The position numbers and the translations under genes were made by a program. A stretch of DNA of 64,000 nucleotides from Candidatus Magnetominusculus dajiuhuensis (GTDB lineage: Bacteria; Nitrospirota; Thermodesulfovibrionia; Thermodesulfovibrionales; Magnetobacteriaceae). Below the pieces are notes generated by a model, which was not told where the DNA came from, ran no database searches, and saw only the letters and a program-made list of their open reading frames with translations. Within the stretch, counting starts at the first letter, position 1, and every line of letters starts with the position of its first letter. The stretch covers positions 115,726 to 179,725 of the forward strand of contig JADFXP010000002.1 of the NCBI GenBank assembly GCA_015233465.1, written 5' to 3'. This document shows, in pieces, positions 46,156-55,653 of the stretch.

Positions 46156-47251
46156 ATTAATTTTAGATGGGCATAAACTTTCAGCGCATAAAGAAAGAGT
46201 AGAGGCGCTTTTAAATGGAGAAAGGGTTGCTCCGATAACCATAGACTGCGCGCTGACAAGACGATGCAGTTATAACTGCGTATATTGTTATGGCAAGCTG
46301 CAGGAAAATGACGAAAAACGTATGACAAAGGATGTTATATTTCGGTTTTTAGATGATGCTGCTGAGATAGGAGTAAAGGCAATTAGTTTTGTAAGCGACG
46401 GTGAAAGCACATGTAGTCCTCATCTCTATGACGCAATTTTACGAGGCAGGGAAAACGGTCTTGATATGGCGCTTGGCACAAATGGATATTTGCTTAAAGA
46501 TGAACGTTTATCAGATATATTGCCAGCTTTAACATACCTAAGATTCAATATATCTGCTGGACAACCTGAAAGATACGCAAAGATTCATGGATGCAGTGAT
46601 AATTGTTTTGAAAAAATTATTAATACAGTCAAACTTTGCGTAAAGATAAAAAAAGAGAAGGCATTAGATGTAACGATAGGTCTTCAAATGGTATTATTGC
46701 CAGAGCTCGCTGATCAAATAATCCCTTTGACTAAATTAGGCAGGGATATAGGGGTAGATTATCTGGTTATAAAGCATTGTAGTGACGATGAAAGCGGGTC
46801 TCTTGGAGTAGACTATGAAAGATATGTTGATTGTATTGATATTTTAAAAGAGGCTGAGGGATATTCAGATGATAAATATCTAGTCAGGGCTAAATGGTCA
46901 AAGATTTTAAGCAAGGGTAAGCGTGACTATGAACAGTGTTATGGCCCGCCTTTGATTATGCAATTTTCAGGTTCAGGGCTTGTTGCGCCATGCGGGATGC
47001 TTTTTAATAATAAATATAATAAATATCATATTGGAAATATTGCTGATACGTCATTCAAAGAACTTTGGAAGGGTAAGCGATATTGGGAAGTATTAGATCT
47101 GATTGCATCAGATAAATTTAATGCTAAAACTATGTGCGGTTCGCTTTGTCTGCAGCATAAGGTAAATGAATGTCTTTGGAATATAAAGCATAATAATCTG
47201 GTATTAAAAGAACATATTGGCGCTCCGCCAATGCATAAAAATTTTATTTAA
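46148..47251 (+). CDS. Radical SAM protein with SPASM-like C-terminal domain
   Basis: 368 residues from ATG 46148 (MSELILDGHKLS), which has AAAGGA at proper spacing; a longer frame from 46085 lies inside the glycosyltransferase gene. Radical SAM motif TRRCSYNCVYCYGKL, GES (SDGESTC) and LGTNGY strand. The C-terminal cysteine sites QCYGPP, VAPCGM, MCGSLC and ECLWN indicate auxiliary cluster binding. The C-terminal end APPMHKNFI resembles NPPEHVNFI of the enzyme at 57160, so these two are close relatives. Substrate unknown. Confidence 0.87.
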   Translation: MSELILDGHKLSAHKERVEALLNGERVAPITIDCALTRRCSYNCVYCYGKLQENDEKRMTKDVIFRFLDDAAEIGVKAISFVSDGESTCSPHLYDAILRGRENGLDMALGTNGYLLKDERLSDILPALTYLRFNISAGQPERYAKIHGCSDNCFEKIINTVKLCVKIKKEKALDVTIGLQMVLLPELADQIIPLTKLGRDIGVDYLVIKHCSDDESGSLGVDYERYVDCIDILKEAEGYSDDKYLVRAKWSKILSKGKRDYEQCYGPPLIMQFSGSGLVAPCGMLFNNKYNKYHIGNIADTSFKELWKGKRYWEVLDLIASDKFNAKTMCGSLCLQHKVNECLWNIKHNNLVLKEHIGAPPMHKNFI

Positions 47252-47273
47252 TATTTAAAATGAGTTAAAAAAT

Positions 47274-48809
47274 ATGATATTAATAAACTCATCATCAAGA
47301 AATGCTTTAAAGATATTTCAACCATTTTTACCTGTTTTTTTACCAATAGGTATAGGTTGTCTTTCTGCTGCACTTGAGCAAGAGGGAATTGACGTAAAGA
47401 TCATAGACGAACAATTAGAGACAGACGTAATAGAGAAGATTGCATTATATGTAAAAGATATGAGTTCTCCATATATCTTTGGATTTAGCGTATTAACGGC
47501 ATCTTATAAAAATGCTGTTGATTTATCGCAAAAACTAAAGAATATCTATCCTGATTGTATAATATGTTTTGGAGGCCCGCATCCATCGGCTATCCCTGAA
47601 GAGAGCTTGATGAATAAAGATGTAGATGTCGTTATTCGAGGCGAGGGAGAAAAGATTTTGCCTGAATTTTATAGACTAATTAAGGCGCATCAGGATTATA
47701 AAGGATTAGATGGTATATCATATAAAAGTGATGGTAAGATTATTCATAATAATCCCTCAAATAAACTAATAGATATTGATCTCCTCCCTGCATTTCCATA
47801 TCATAAATTTAATAACAAAAAATATGACTTGGGATTTGTATTAAGCTCGCGAGGATGTCCATATAAGTGTATATTTTGCAGTAACCGCGTAACAACTGGT
47901 CAAAAATATCGTTATAGGAAGGCAGAGTCAATAGTTAATGATTTAAACCTATTATATAATAAATATGATCGCAGATATATATTATTTATAGATGATAATC
48001 TTTTGGTCAATAAAAAAAGGATATATGAATTAATTAGTGAGATAAAGAAAGCTGGTTTAGACAAGAAAATGACCTTTAATTTTCAGGCAAGGGGTGATAA
48101 TGTTTCATTAGAATTATTAACGGATATGTATGAGGCGGGTTTTAGAAGCGTATTTTTTGGAATGGAAACCGCATCTGAAGAGATCATGAAGTTAATTAAT
48201 AAAGGTGAAACAGTAGAGCAGTGTGTAAAGGCAGCAGTAATGGCAAAAGATATTGGATTTCATGTAAGCGCTACATTTATCTTTGGGCTTCCGGGCGAGA
48301 CTCATAAAGACAGAATGGACAGCGCTTTATTAAGCAAAAAATTGAAACTTGACATGGTTAGATTCAATAATGCCACCCCTTATCCGGGCACTGCCTTATA
48401 CGAACTTGCGGTAAAAGAAAAGCGTTTATATAAACAAGGTGATTATGATAACTTTTTATCGGTCTCAACATTTGTAGAGAATCCCTTTAACCCTATACCA
48501 TTTTCATATATCCCTGAAGGCAATACAGAGGATGAGATACGCAATGATATATTATTTAGTTATTTAATATTCTATCTTAATTATGACAAATTGAAGAGTA
48601 TATTTAAAAGCCCTGATAAAGGAGTCGCATGGTTTAACGCAGGGGAAAAAATATTAGAATTACTTAAGAATATTCCATCACTATTTATTCTTTCTATATT
48701 AATGTCAATAAAATTTGGTAAATTATTATTTAATATCTTATTCCAAAACAATACATCTATTAGTAGGATTGAATTTTTTAAAATTCTAATAAGTTCAATA
48801 AAGACTTAG
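47274..48809 (+). CDS. B12-binding-domain radical SAM protein
   Basis: 511 residues. Begins MILINSSSRNALKIFQPFLP, with cobalamin-domain features FGFSVLTASYKNAV, CFGGPHPSAIPE and VVIRGEGEKILPEF. The SAM motif is SSRGCPYKCIFCSNRVTTGQ, followed by LFIDDNLLVNKKRI and FGMETASEEIMKLI. A C-terminal extension of some 90 residues, with a membrane-like segment (LFILSILMSIKFGKLLF) near the end, is unusual for the family. It follows the SPASM enzyme by 22 bp, repeating the SPASM-B12 pairing seen at 16554/17650. Confidence 0.88.
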   Translation: MILINSSSRNALKIFQPFLPVFLPIGIGCLSAALEQEGIDVKIIDEQLETDVIEKIALYVKDMSSPYIFGFSVLTASYKNAVDLSQKLKNIYPDCIICFGGPHPSAIPEESLMNKDVDVVIRGEGEKILPEFYRLIKAHQDYKGLDGISYKSDGKIIHNNPSNKLIDIDLLPAFPYHKFNNKKYDLGFVLSSRGCPYKCIFCSNRVTTGQKYRYRKAESIVNDLNLLYNKYDRRYILFIDDNLLVNKKRIYELISEIKKAGLDKKMTFNFQARGDNVSLELLTDMYEAGFRSVFFGMETASEEIMKLINKGETVEQCVKAAVMAKDIGFHVSATFIFGLPGETHKDRMDSALLSKKLKLDMVRFNNATPYPGTALYELAVKEKRLYKQGDYDNFLSVSTFVENPFNPIPFSYIPEGNTEDEIRNDILFSYLIFYLNYDKLKSIFKSPDKGVAWFNAGEKILELLKNIPSLFILSILMSIKFGKLLFNILFQNNTSISRIEFFKILISSIKT

Positions 48810-48879
48810 CGTAGTTTGAATTGTATAATTACTTGACTATTTATTCCTTATTGTTTTCTTGGGGGCTGCACAATATAAA

Positions 48880-49374
48880 ATGAAGGTTTTAGAATATGGG
48901 TTAATTATAACTTTTTTATCGTTAATTCTTCATTTTATTATATGGAAGATTCGATTACCTAAAAGGCATACCCTAACTATCCTTTGGATTTTTATGCAAG
49001 TTTTAGCCATTGGGTTAATATTTGGTATTATCAAAGGGTTAGGTATGATTGAACTAATACATATTTCATTATTTGTTGTATCCCTTACATTTGCCTATAT
49101 AATAACCTACTCAGCAATAGAAGCCGACAGTCCGTCTCTTGTAATGATCATTGCTATAGCAGACGCTGGTATTAATGGACTTTCTGTTGAAAGATTTCAT
49201 GAGATGATGTCAAATGACCTGCTTGTAGTTCCAAGACTTAATGATATTTTAAGGGATAAACTTGCCTATAAAGATGAGAATGATAAATATATACTAACAA
49301 AAAAAGGTAAGATATTTGCTCAAATCTTTACAAATTTTAGGGCTCTTTTAAGGATTGAGGTCTCAGGCGGATGA
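48880..49374 (+). CDS. Small membrane protein with winged-helix-like cytoplasmic domain (A)
   Basis: 164 residues from the ATG at 48880 (a TTG at 48859 is in frame but poorly supported). Three hydrophobic segments (about 5-22, 33-55, 60-80) precede a C-terminal region with a winged-helix-like pattern: GLSVERFHEMMSND, LVVPRLNDILRDKLAYKDE and KYILTKKGKIFAQIF. The latter resembles the last strand and helix of small DNA-binding wings. No family is recognised. It is followed by a second protein with the same layout and by two GT-C-like paralogues, and probably belongs to their operon. Confidence 0.6.
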   Translation: MKVLEYGLIITFLSLILHFIIWKIRLPKRHTLTILWIFMQVLAIGLIFGIIKGLGMIELIHISLFVVSLTFAYIITYSAIEADSPSLVMIIAIADAGINGLSVERFHEMMSNDLLVVPRLNDILRDKLAYKDENDKYILTKKGKIFAQIFTNFRALLRIEVSGG

Positions 49375-49381
49375 GCATATA

Positions 49382-49909
49382 ATGACAGATAATTTAATTC
49401 AATTATTATCGCCTATAATTTTTTTTATATCAAATGTATTGATTCAGTTAATTATATGCAGGTATCAATCCCGTATGGGTCTGCTAAAAACTGAATTAAC
49501 TGGTTTTTTATCAGGGTTATTGTTTTTTATAACTTTCAGCTATATTTATTTTACGGATATAACTGCTGATACTTTTTATATATTTATTGTTGATCTGATT
49601 ATTTATACTGCGCTGTCGTATTGTTATTTCCATTTTATAAATCTCTCAGTAACAGCAAGAAGGATTAGAATTGTTAGAGATCTTTATAAAAATGAGGAAG
49701 GAATGACTAAATCAGAGATTTTAAAAGTATATAATGCTAGTGTTATGGTTGATAATAGAGTTCAGCGGATGATAAATAGCGGTCAGATTATTATTAAAGA
49801 TAATATGCTTTATATTGGCAAACCTATTTTGTTGTTGATTGCAAAGATTATAGTCTTATTGAAGTTCATAATATTAGGGAGTAAAAGCTTAGATGAGACA
49901 AACAAATAA
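49382..49909 (+). CDS. Small membrane protein with winged-helix-like cytoplasmic domain (B)
   Basis: 175 residues from the ATG at 49382, eight bases after the previous stop; the longer frame from 49355 overlaps that gene. Three hydrophobic segments (about 8-30, 42-60, 65-90) are followed by a charged domain EEGMTKSEILKVYNASVMVD and QRMINSGQIIIKDNMLYIG, a short winged-helix-like unit, then a last membrane stretch (ILLLIAKIIVLLKFIILG). It overlaps the GT-C-like gene downstream by 17 bases. Function unknown; layout parallels protein A. Confidence 0.6.
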   Translation: MTDNLIQLLSPIIFFISNVLIQLIICRYQSRMGLLKTELTGFLSGLLFFITFSYIYFTDITADTFYIFIVDLIIYTALSYCYFHFINLSVTARRIRIVRDLYKNEEGMTKSEILKVYNASVMVDNRVQRMINSGQIIIKDNMLYIGKPILLLIAKIIVLLKFIILGSKSLDETNK

Positions 49910-51974
49910 GACTATAATTAATTTAATTATATTGTCATTTATTTGTTGGGGCAGGCTATTATTTCTTCGCGGGATATGGGGAGATGATTGGGGATGGGTC
50001 TGGCAGTATTTTGCCGCAGATTCTTATAGTGAGTTCATCTATGCTTATCAAAGCCTTGGGCATACGTTAGAAGGGTATATAACGTATAAACTTTTTAATC
50101 TTTTCACATATTTCAAAGAAGATACAACTCTAATATTTAATATTTTAAGATTTTCAATATTCACTTTAAACGGAATATTGATATATTTCATCTTTAAAAA
50201 TATTATGCGTCATAAATCTCTGCTCCCAGAGACCATCGGGGCATTATATATGGTCTCGCCGATAGTTAATATCCTCTGGGTTATTCAAATATGTAGAACG
50301 ATCTTTTTATTATCATTTTTATTGTCATTTTTATTAACCATATTGATGTTTAAAAAAGTTAGATTCAGATATTTTTACTATATAGGGTCAATTATTTTAT
50401 CTGTTTTCACTATATCTGGTCTTGAGAGTTTTATCTTTGTTGAGTTATTTAGACCAGTCATAATCTATTATATTATTTCAACGGAAGGTGAGATAAATTT
50501 TTATATAAAGCTTAAGAAGGTTATATTATATTGGTCTCCTTATATATTAATAGGCTCTGGTTTACTCCTCTATACAATGCTGATGCCAACATTTGGACCT
50601 AATGGCGGCAGGTATCATCCACATGGAATTGAAGTCTTTAAGGTTATAAAGATGTACATAGAGTCCATCTATTATTTATTTATAGGCATTTATAAGCATA
50701 ATATATGGTTGACTATCCTAAAAGGCGACTTTTTAACCTATTTACTATCAATTTCTGGCGCATTATTAACTGGGACAATATTACTTAAACCATTGGAAAG
50801 TGATAAAGACCCAGATTCATTAATAGAAATAAAATGGATTATGATATTTGGGTTGTTATTTATACTTGCTGCTATCTTTCCTTATGCAGTAACTCGAGGG
50901 GCTATAATCAATTCAACTGGCAGCAGATATGCTTTGGAAGCCAATGTTGGGCTGTATATTTTTATACCTTCTTTGATATTTTTTCTATATTCAAAGGATT
51001 GGATAAGCAAAAAACTAGTTCAGATATTTATCTCAATAATAGTATTATTGGGGGTAGGTATTTGCAATACCGTTGTAAAGATGTATGATAATGATTGGCA
51101 GCAGCAGAGGTCTATCTGGTGGCAGTTTGTGTGGAGGGTACCGCAGCTTAAAGAAGGGACCTCAGTTATAATAGATATTCCGAGGGATGAGGAATTTGTA
51201 CGTGGATTTTGGGAGTATTTTAGTCTTTCAGGGATGATAGATATTTTATATGCCAAATCAAATGGAAGTAAGGGGATTGCAAAATATTATGCGTTTGATT
51301 CGATTAATTTACTGGAAATAGTTAATCAATTTATAAATAAACAAACCAACAGTGAAATAAATATTCCACCTTCTTTCCTTTCAGATGAGGGATATAAGAT
51401 TAATCCAAAAAATTTACTTGTAGCCTCTATGAAAGATGGTTATTTGAGTATAAATGGAGAAATGGATTCTAATGATCAACGGTTTAATCTTAAACCATTA
51501 ATGAATGATTATAAGCAAATTATATATAATAAGAGTGAAACTGCATATCCTTTTAGATGGATAATTGGCCCAGAACCTGATCTCTCTGGCAGTAATATCT
51601 ATAAAAAATATATTAATGAAATGTTCTTTTCAAAAAATGTTATAGAAAAAGACTGGCGATATTATTATCAAAATGCAGTCGCCTCATTGAATAGAAGTGA
51701 TTATAATAATGTAGTAAAACTCTATAATGATGCAATAAACTTGGGGAATATACCTAAAATCCCTGAGATATTTGTTCCATTCATTGAAACGTTCTACATA
51801 ACTGCTGATTATTCAACTGGAAGGCTGCTTTTATGGAAATGGGTTATATATTCTAACGGCACTCATCAAAAGGCTATGGATATGAAAAACAAGTTAAATG
51901 GGCTTAGTTCAAACAGCGATTGTGTTAATATGTTAGATAAGGATATAAAGGAAATATGGGGAACCAAAAATTGA
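49893..51974 (+). CDS. Large GT-C-like membrane protein, paralogue 2 of 3
   Basis: 693 residues. Same architecture as the protein at 41193: WGDDWGWVWQYF (D31-D32) in the first outward loop, SLGHTLEGYITYK, about eleven helices to residue 390, then a soluble domain with SIWWQFVWRVPQLKEGTS, PFRWIIGPEPD, KDWRYYYQNAV and MLDKDIKEIW. It is closer to paralogue 3 than to paralogue 1, sharing GDDWGWV and CNTVVKMYDNDWQ. The DDW motif strengthens the GT-C proposal. The start is conserved at nucleotide level among the three copies. Confidence 0.72.
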   Translation: MRQTNKTIINLIILSFICWGRLLFLRGIWGDDWGWVWQYFAADSYSEFIYAYQSLGHTLEGYITYKLFNLFTYFKEDTTLIFNILRFSIFTLNGILIYFIFKNIMRHKSLLPETIGALYMVSPIVNILWVIQICRTIFLLSFLLSFLLTILMFKKVRFRYFYYIGSIILSVFTISGLESFIFVELFRPVIIYYIISTEGEINFYIKLKKVILYWSPYILIGSGLLLYTMLMPTFGPNGGRYHPHGIEVFKVIKMYIESIYYLFIGIYKHNIWLTILKGDFLTYLLSISGALLTGTILLKPLESDKDPDSLIEIKWIMIFGLLFILAAIFPYAVTRGAIINSTGSRYALEANVGLYIFIPSLIFFLYSKDWISKKLVQIFISIIVLLGVGICNTVVKMYDNDWQQQRSIWWQFVWRVPQLKEGTSVIIDIPRDEEFVRGFWEYFSLSGMIDILYAKSNGSKGIAKYYAFDSINLLEIVNQFINKQTNSEINIPPSFLSDEGYKINPKNLLVASMKDGYLSINGEMDSNDQRFNLKPLMNDYKQIIYNKSETAYPFRWIIGPEPDLSGSNIYKKYINEMFFSKNVIEKDWRYYYQNAVASLNRSDYNNVVKLYNDAINLGNIPKIPEIFVPFIETFYITADYSTGRLLLWKWVIYSNGTHQKAMDMKNKLNGLSSNSDCVNMLDKDIKEIWGTKN

Positions 51975-52062
51975 TAATTTATTCATATTAATGTTAAGAT
52001 TATTAGGTTTTCAGGCGATAGATTTTATAAAGGCATAAATCAATGGGGGTATAGATATAATA

Positions 52063-54192
52063 ATGAAGCAAACTAATAAGACTATATTATATTTAATTAT
52101 ATTGTCATTAATAAGCTGGGGAAGATTGTTTTATCTTCAAGGGATATGGGGAGACGATTGGGGTTGGGTTTATCATTATTTTGCCACTGATACTTTAAAA
52201 GAGTTTATTTATAGTTATCAAAGTCTTGGTCATTCCTTAGAAGGAGTTTTAATCTATAATTTTTTTAGTCTTTTCCCGTACTTTAAAGAAAATACAATCT
52301 TGATATTTAATATTATAAGATTTATATTTCTTACATTTAATGGTATTTTGATTTATTTAATATTTAAAAATCTTATGCGTACTAAAACAATACTCCCAGA
52401 AATTATTGGTGCAGTATATATGGTTTCGCCATTAGTTAATTTTCTAGGTACAGTTCAAATAGCCAGAACGATCTTCTTATTTGCCATTCTTCTGTCATTT
52501 TTATTAACTATAAAAATATTTAATAAAGAAAAGTTTAATTATTTTTATTATATAGTATCAATTATTTTGTCAACATTTGCAATAATGGGGCTTGAAAGCA
52601 TTATATTTGTTGAGATATTTAGACCTGTTGTCATTTATTATATTCTCTCAAAAAGAAATGACATGAATACTGCTAAAAAACTCAAACTTGCCTTATTATA
52701 TTGGTCTCCTTACATCTTAGTATGCGGTGGAATCTTGGTTTATACTATGTTAAGACCACCATTTGGGCCTTGTGCAAAGATATATCGTCCTAAAGGAATA
52801 TTTTCCATTGCTGGTTTAATGTTTATAAAGCAAAAATATCTCCATTCTCTTTATGCTTTATTTATTGGTATTTACAAAGAAAATATTTTGTTTACTTGGT
52901 TAAAGGGAGATATATTTACCTATTTATTGTCAATTTTTGGAGCAATATTTACTGTCAAGGTATTTTTCACTTTAAAGGACAAAGTTAAAGAGGAAGATGA
53001 AATAATAAAAGAGACGAAGTTGATTATGATATTTGGTCTGTTATTGATATTTTCTACAATAATCCCATATGTAGTTATAAGGGATTCTATTGGAAACGCA
53101 GTTGACAGCAGATTTGCCTTAGAGGCAAATATGGGTGTGGCTATTTTTATATCGTCATTGATATTTTTGCTATATTATAAAAATATTATCAGCAAGAGAA
53201 TTTCTCAAATATTTATTGCTGTCATCATATTATTGGGAGTGGGAATATGTAATACAGTTGTTAAGATTTATGATAATGACTGGCAGAATCAGAGGTCATT
53301 TTGGTGGCAATTTATATGGCGTGTGCCAGATTTGAAGAAAGGAACCTTTCTTATAATAGACAGTCAAAGAGAGGAAGTATTTACAGGTGAATTTAGTCCT
53401 TGGACTGATACCGAGTTATATGCTCCTTTTAATATGTTATATTCTACTTCAAAAGGAAAAGATGGAATTGCGTCAAATGCTGTAATGCCAGATCTAATCT
53501 TAAAAAAAATGTTTAGAAATTATAATAGAAAAGGATATTTTTTTGAAAATAACGACTTAGCTTTAGTTCAAGCAAAGATGAATATATATAATGATATAAT
53601 GCGTTTTAATCCTAAGGATATTGTTGTAGCGTCATTTCATGACGGTGTTCTTGCGATGAATGGAGAAATAGATTTTTCCTATGTTAAAAAACGGATAAAT
53701 CTCAATCCATATATTGTTAATTCATCGCCTGACGCTATAATAATAGATACTAAAAGGCTATTTCCTTTAAGATGGATTATGGGGAAGGAACCTCAAGAAG
53801 TGGTTAATCATATGCTTTCATACAATATTCAAACAGTCTTACTTGATAGACATCTAATGATAAAGGACTGGCGATATTATTATCAAATTGCAAAGGTGTT
53901 ATTACTAAAGAAAGATTTTGTCGGCATAGCAAAACTCTGTGATAATGTAAATCCTGATGATTATTTTATCTTTCCCTCTGTTATGCCTGAGACACTGATT
54001 CCATTTATAACTGCGTTATATATAACGCAGGATTATACTAAAGGAAGGGCTCTAATACTTCAATGGGCAGTGTATTCTAATGGCAGTCTTCCTTTGGCTT
54101 TAGAGATGAAAAAATATATATCTGACCTTGGGGAATACCCTGAAAGCGTAAACAGATTAGATAAAGATATTAAAAGGATTTTTCATAATTAG
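52063..54192 (+). CDS. Large GT-C-like membrane protein, paralogue 3 of 3
   Basis: 709 residues. Same layout: GIWGDDWGWVYHYF with D31-D32, SLGHSLEGVLIY, RSFWWQFIWRVPDLKKGT, PLRWIMGKEPQE, KDWRYYYQIAK and RLDKDIKRIF. The first 28 bases of the gene are almost identical to those of paralogue 1, so at least part of the family arose by recent duplication. It directly follows paralogue 2 after 88 bp and is followed within two bases by the deoxyhypusine-synthase-like gene. Confidence 0.72.
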   Translation: MKQTNKTILYLIILSLISWGRLFYLQGIWGDDWGWVYHYFATDTLKEFIYSYQSLGHSLEGVLIYNFFSLFPYFKENTILIFNIIRFIFLTFNGILIYLIFKNLMRTKTILPEIIGAVYMVSPLVNFLGTVQIARTIFLFAILLSFLLTIKIFNKEKFNYFYYIVSIILSTFAIMGLESIIFVEIFRPVVIYYILSKRNDMNTAKKLKLALLYWSPYILVCGGILVYTMLRPPFGPCAKIYRPKGIFSIAGLMFIKQKYLHSLYALFIGIYKENILFTWLKGDIFTYLLSIFGAIFTVKVFFTLKDKVKEEDEIIKETKLIMIFGLLLIFSTIIPYVVIRDSIGNAVDSRFALEANMGVAIFISSLIFLLYYKNIISKRISQIFIAVIILLGVGICNTVVKIYDNDWQNQRSFWWQFIWRVPDLKKGTFLIIDSQREEVFTGEFSPWTDTELYAPFNMLYSTSKGKDGIASNAVMPDLILKKMFRNYNRKGYFFENNDLALVQAKMNIYNDIMRFNPKDIVVASFHDGVLAMNGEIDFSYVKKRINLNPYIVNSSPDAIIIDTKRLFPLRWIMGKEPQEVVNHMLSYNIQTVLLDRHLMIKDWRYYYQIAKVLLLKKDFVGIAKLCDNVNPDDYFIFPSVMPETLIPFITALYITQDYTKGRALILQWAVYSNGSLPLALEMKKYISDLGEYPESVNRLDKDIKRIFHN

Positions 54193-54194
54193 AT

Positions 54195-55163
54195 ATGAGC
54201 TTTGATAGGAAAAAACTAAAGATAAAACCTTTAAAAGACCGCATCCATGATATTGATGTAAATATCATAAGTCTCCTTGAGGACAAAGGTGAGGCCTTAA
54301 TTATCAATGACTCAATAAATGAGGCAGCTAAGAGGATTATATCAGCAAGGAACTCTGGCAGTTCAATCATCTTTATGATGGGAGGGCATGTCATTCGCTC
54401 TGGAGTCCAAAGGTATATCATAGATTTGATGGAGAGAGGGTTTATTAGCTGTCTATCCATGAATGGCTCTTGTATAATTCACGACTTTGAATTTGCCCTT
54501 ATTGGAGCCACAACAGAAAGTGTTGCGCGTTATATTAAAGAAGGACAGTTTGGTCTATGGGAAGAGACAAGCCGAATAAATGATATTATAAATAATGCCT
54601 GTTCAGATAAACAAACAGGGATAGGAGAGGCAATTGGCGAGTCTATACTTAATGGTGATTATCCTTATAAAGGTATAAGTATAATGGCGGCTGCGTATAG
54701 ATTAAAGATTCCAGCAACTGTACATATTGGCATAGGTTATGATATAACTCATATGCACTCAAATTTTGATGGGGCAGTCACAGGGGCAGCATCATATAGA
54801 GATTTTTTGAAGTATGTAGAGCAGGTGTCAAATCTTCAAGGCGGAGTAGTGATGAATTTTGGTTCTGCCGTTATGGCTCCAGAGGTATATTTAAAGGCAT
54901 TGTCAATGGCAAGAAATCTTGCCCATCAAGATGGACAGAGGATTAACAAATTTACGACCTTGGTATGTGATCTTCATGATCTGCCTAATGATTATAATCA
55001 TGCAGAACCCTCAAAATGCGGGGCAGCATATTATTTTAGACCGCATAAGACGATGTTGATAAGGACTGTCAGTGACGGAGGCGAGAGTTTTTACGTTAAA
55101 GGCACGCATGCCAAAACTATACCTGCCCTTTGGAGTGCTTTAAATCTACATGAAAAAAAATAG
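54195..55163 (+). CDS. Deoxyhypusine-synthase-like protein
   Basis: 322 residues. Central block GSSIIFMMGGHVIRSGVQRY, IDLMERGFISCLSMNGSCII and HDFEFALIGATTESVARYI resembles the NAD-binding core of deoxyhypusine synthase (DHS), and CGAAYYFRPHKTMLIRT lies where DHS carries its catalytic lysine. Eukaryotic/archaeal DHS modifies eIF5A; bacteria have no eIF5A, so the substrate must differ. Bacterial relatives are thought to work on small polyamines or unknown substrates. It starts two bases after the GT-C gene and overlaps the HldE-like gene by 14 bases. Family is probable, activity unknown. Confidence 0.75.
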   Translation: MSFDRKKLKIKPLKDRIHDIDVNIISLLEDKGEALIINDSINEAAKRIISARNSGSSIIFMMGGHVIRSGVQRYIIDLMERGFISCLSMNGSCIIHDFEFALIGATTESVARYIKEGQFGLWEETSRINDIINNACSDKQTGIGEAIGESILNGDYPYKGISIMAAAYRLKIPATVHIGIGYDITHMHSNFDGAVTGAASYRDFLKYVEQVSNLQGGVVMNFGSAVMAPEVYLKALSMARNLAHQDGQRINKFTTLVCDLHDLPNDYNHAEPSKCGAAYYFRPHKTMLIRTVSDGGESFYVKGTHAKTIPALWSALNLHEKK

Positions 55164-55653
55164 AGAAAAGATTTATACTATAGATGTTCTTGCAGCAGAG
55201 CTTGCCAAATTAAAGTCTGAAGGCAAGATAATAGTATTATGTCATGGATGTTTTGATCTTATGCACCCAGGTCATATTTTATATTTTCAGGCAGCAAAGG
55301 AATTAGGTGATATATTGGTGGTTACAGTTACTCCTGATAAATACGTTGATAAAGGAGATGGGAGACCTGTATTTAACCAAGACCTGAGGATGATGTCAAT
55401 TGCAGCGCTTGAGTGCGTTGATTATGTGGCAGTAAATCAATGGCAGACGGCAGTAGAAACACTAAAGACACTTCTGCCTAATAAATACGTCAAAGGTCAG
55501 GAATTTGAGAAACTTGTTGATAAAACAGGCAAGATTCAAAAGGAATATGCAGTGCTAAAGGAAATAGGCGCAGAGATGTGTTTTACTCATGAGATAGTTT
55601 TCTCTTCAACTGAACTAATAAACAGGTATTTTTTGAGAGATGATAAAAGATAA
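55150..55653 (+). CDS. HldE C-terminal-type nucleotidyltransferase (intact HPGH)
   Basis: 167 residues of the cytidylyltransferase-like (RfaE domain II) family. The nucleotide-binding signature is HGCFDLMHPGHILYF, with an intact HxGH (H39-P-G-H42), plus VTVTPDKYVDKGDGRPVF and SSTELINRYF. Such enzymes transfer AMP or CMP to a sugar-1-phosphate or related phosphate. It overlaps both neighbours by 14 bases. As a single-domain version it probably provides the nucleotidyl transfer for this operon, since the domain in the next gene has lost HxGH. Confidence 0.87.
   Translation: MKKNREKIYTIDVLAAELAKLKSEGKIIVLCHGCFDLMHPGHILYFQAAKELGDILVVTVTPDKYVDKGDGRPVFNQDLRMMSIAALECVDYVAVNQWQTAVETLKTLLPNKYVKGQEFEKLVDKTGKIQKEYAVLKEIGAEMCFTHEIVFSSTELINRYFLRDDKR

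Noticed and set aside
54195..55163. Naming this gene as a true deoxyhypusine synthase
   Set aside because: Bacteria lack eIF5A and the catalytic-lysine region differs from the eukaryotic form, so only family-level similarity is claimed.
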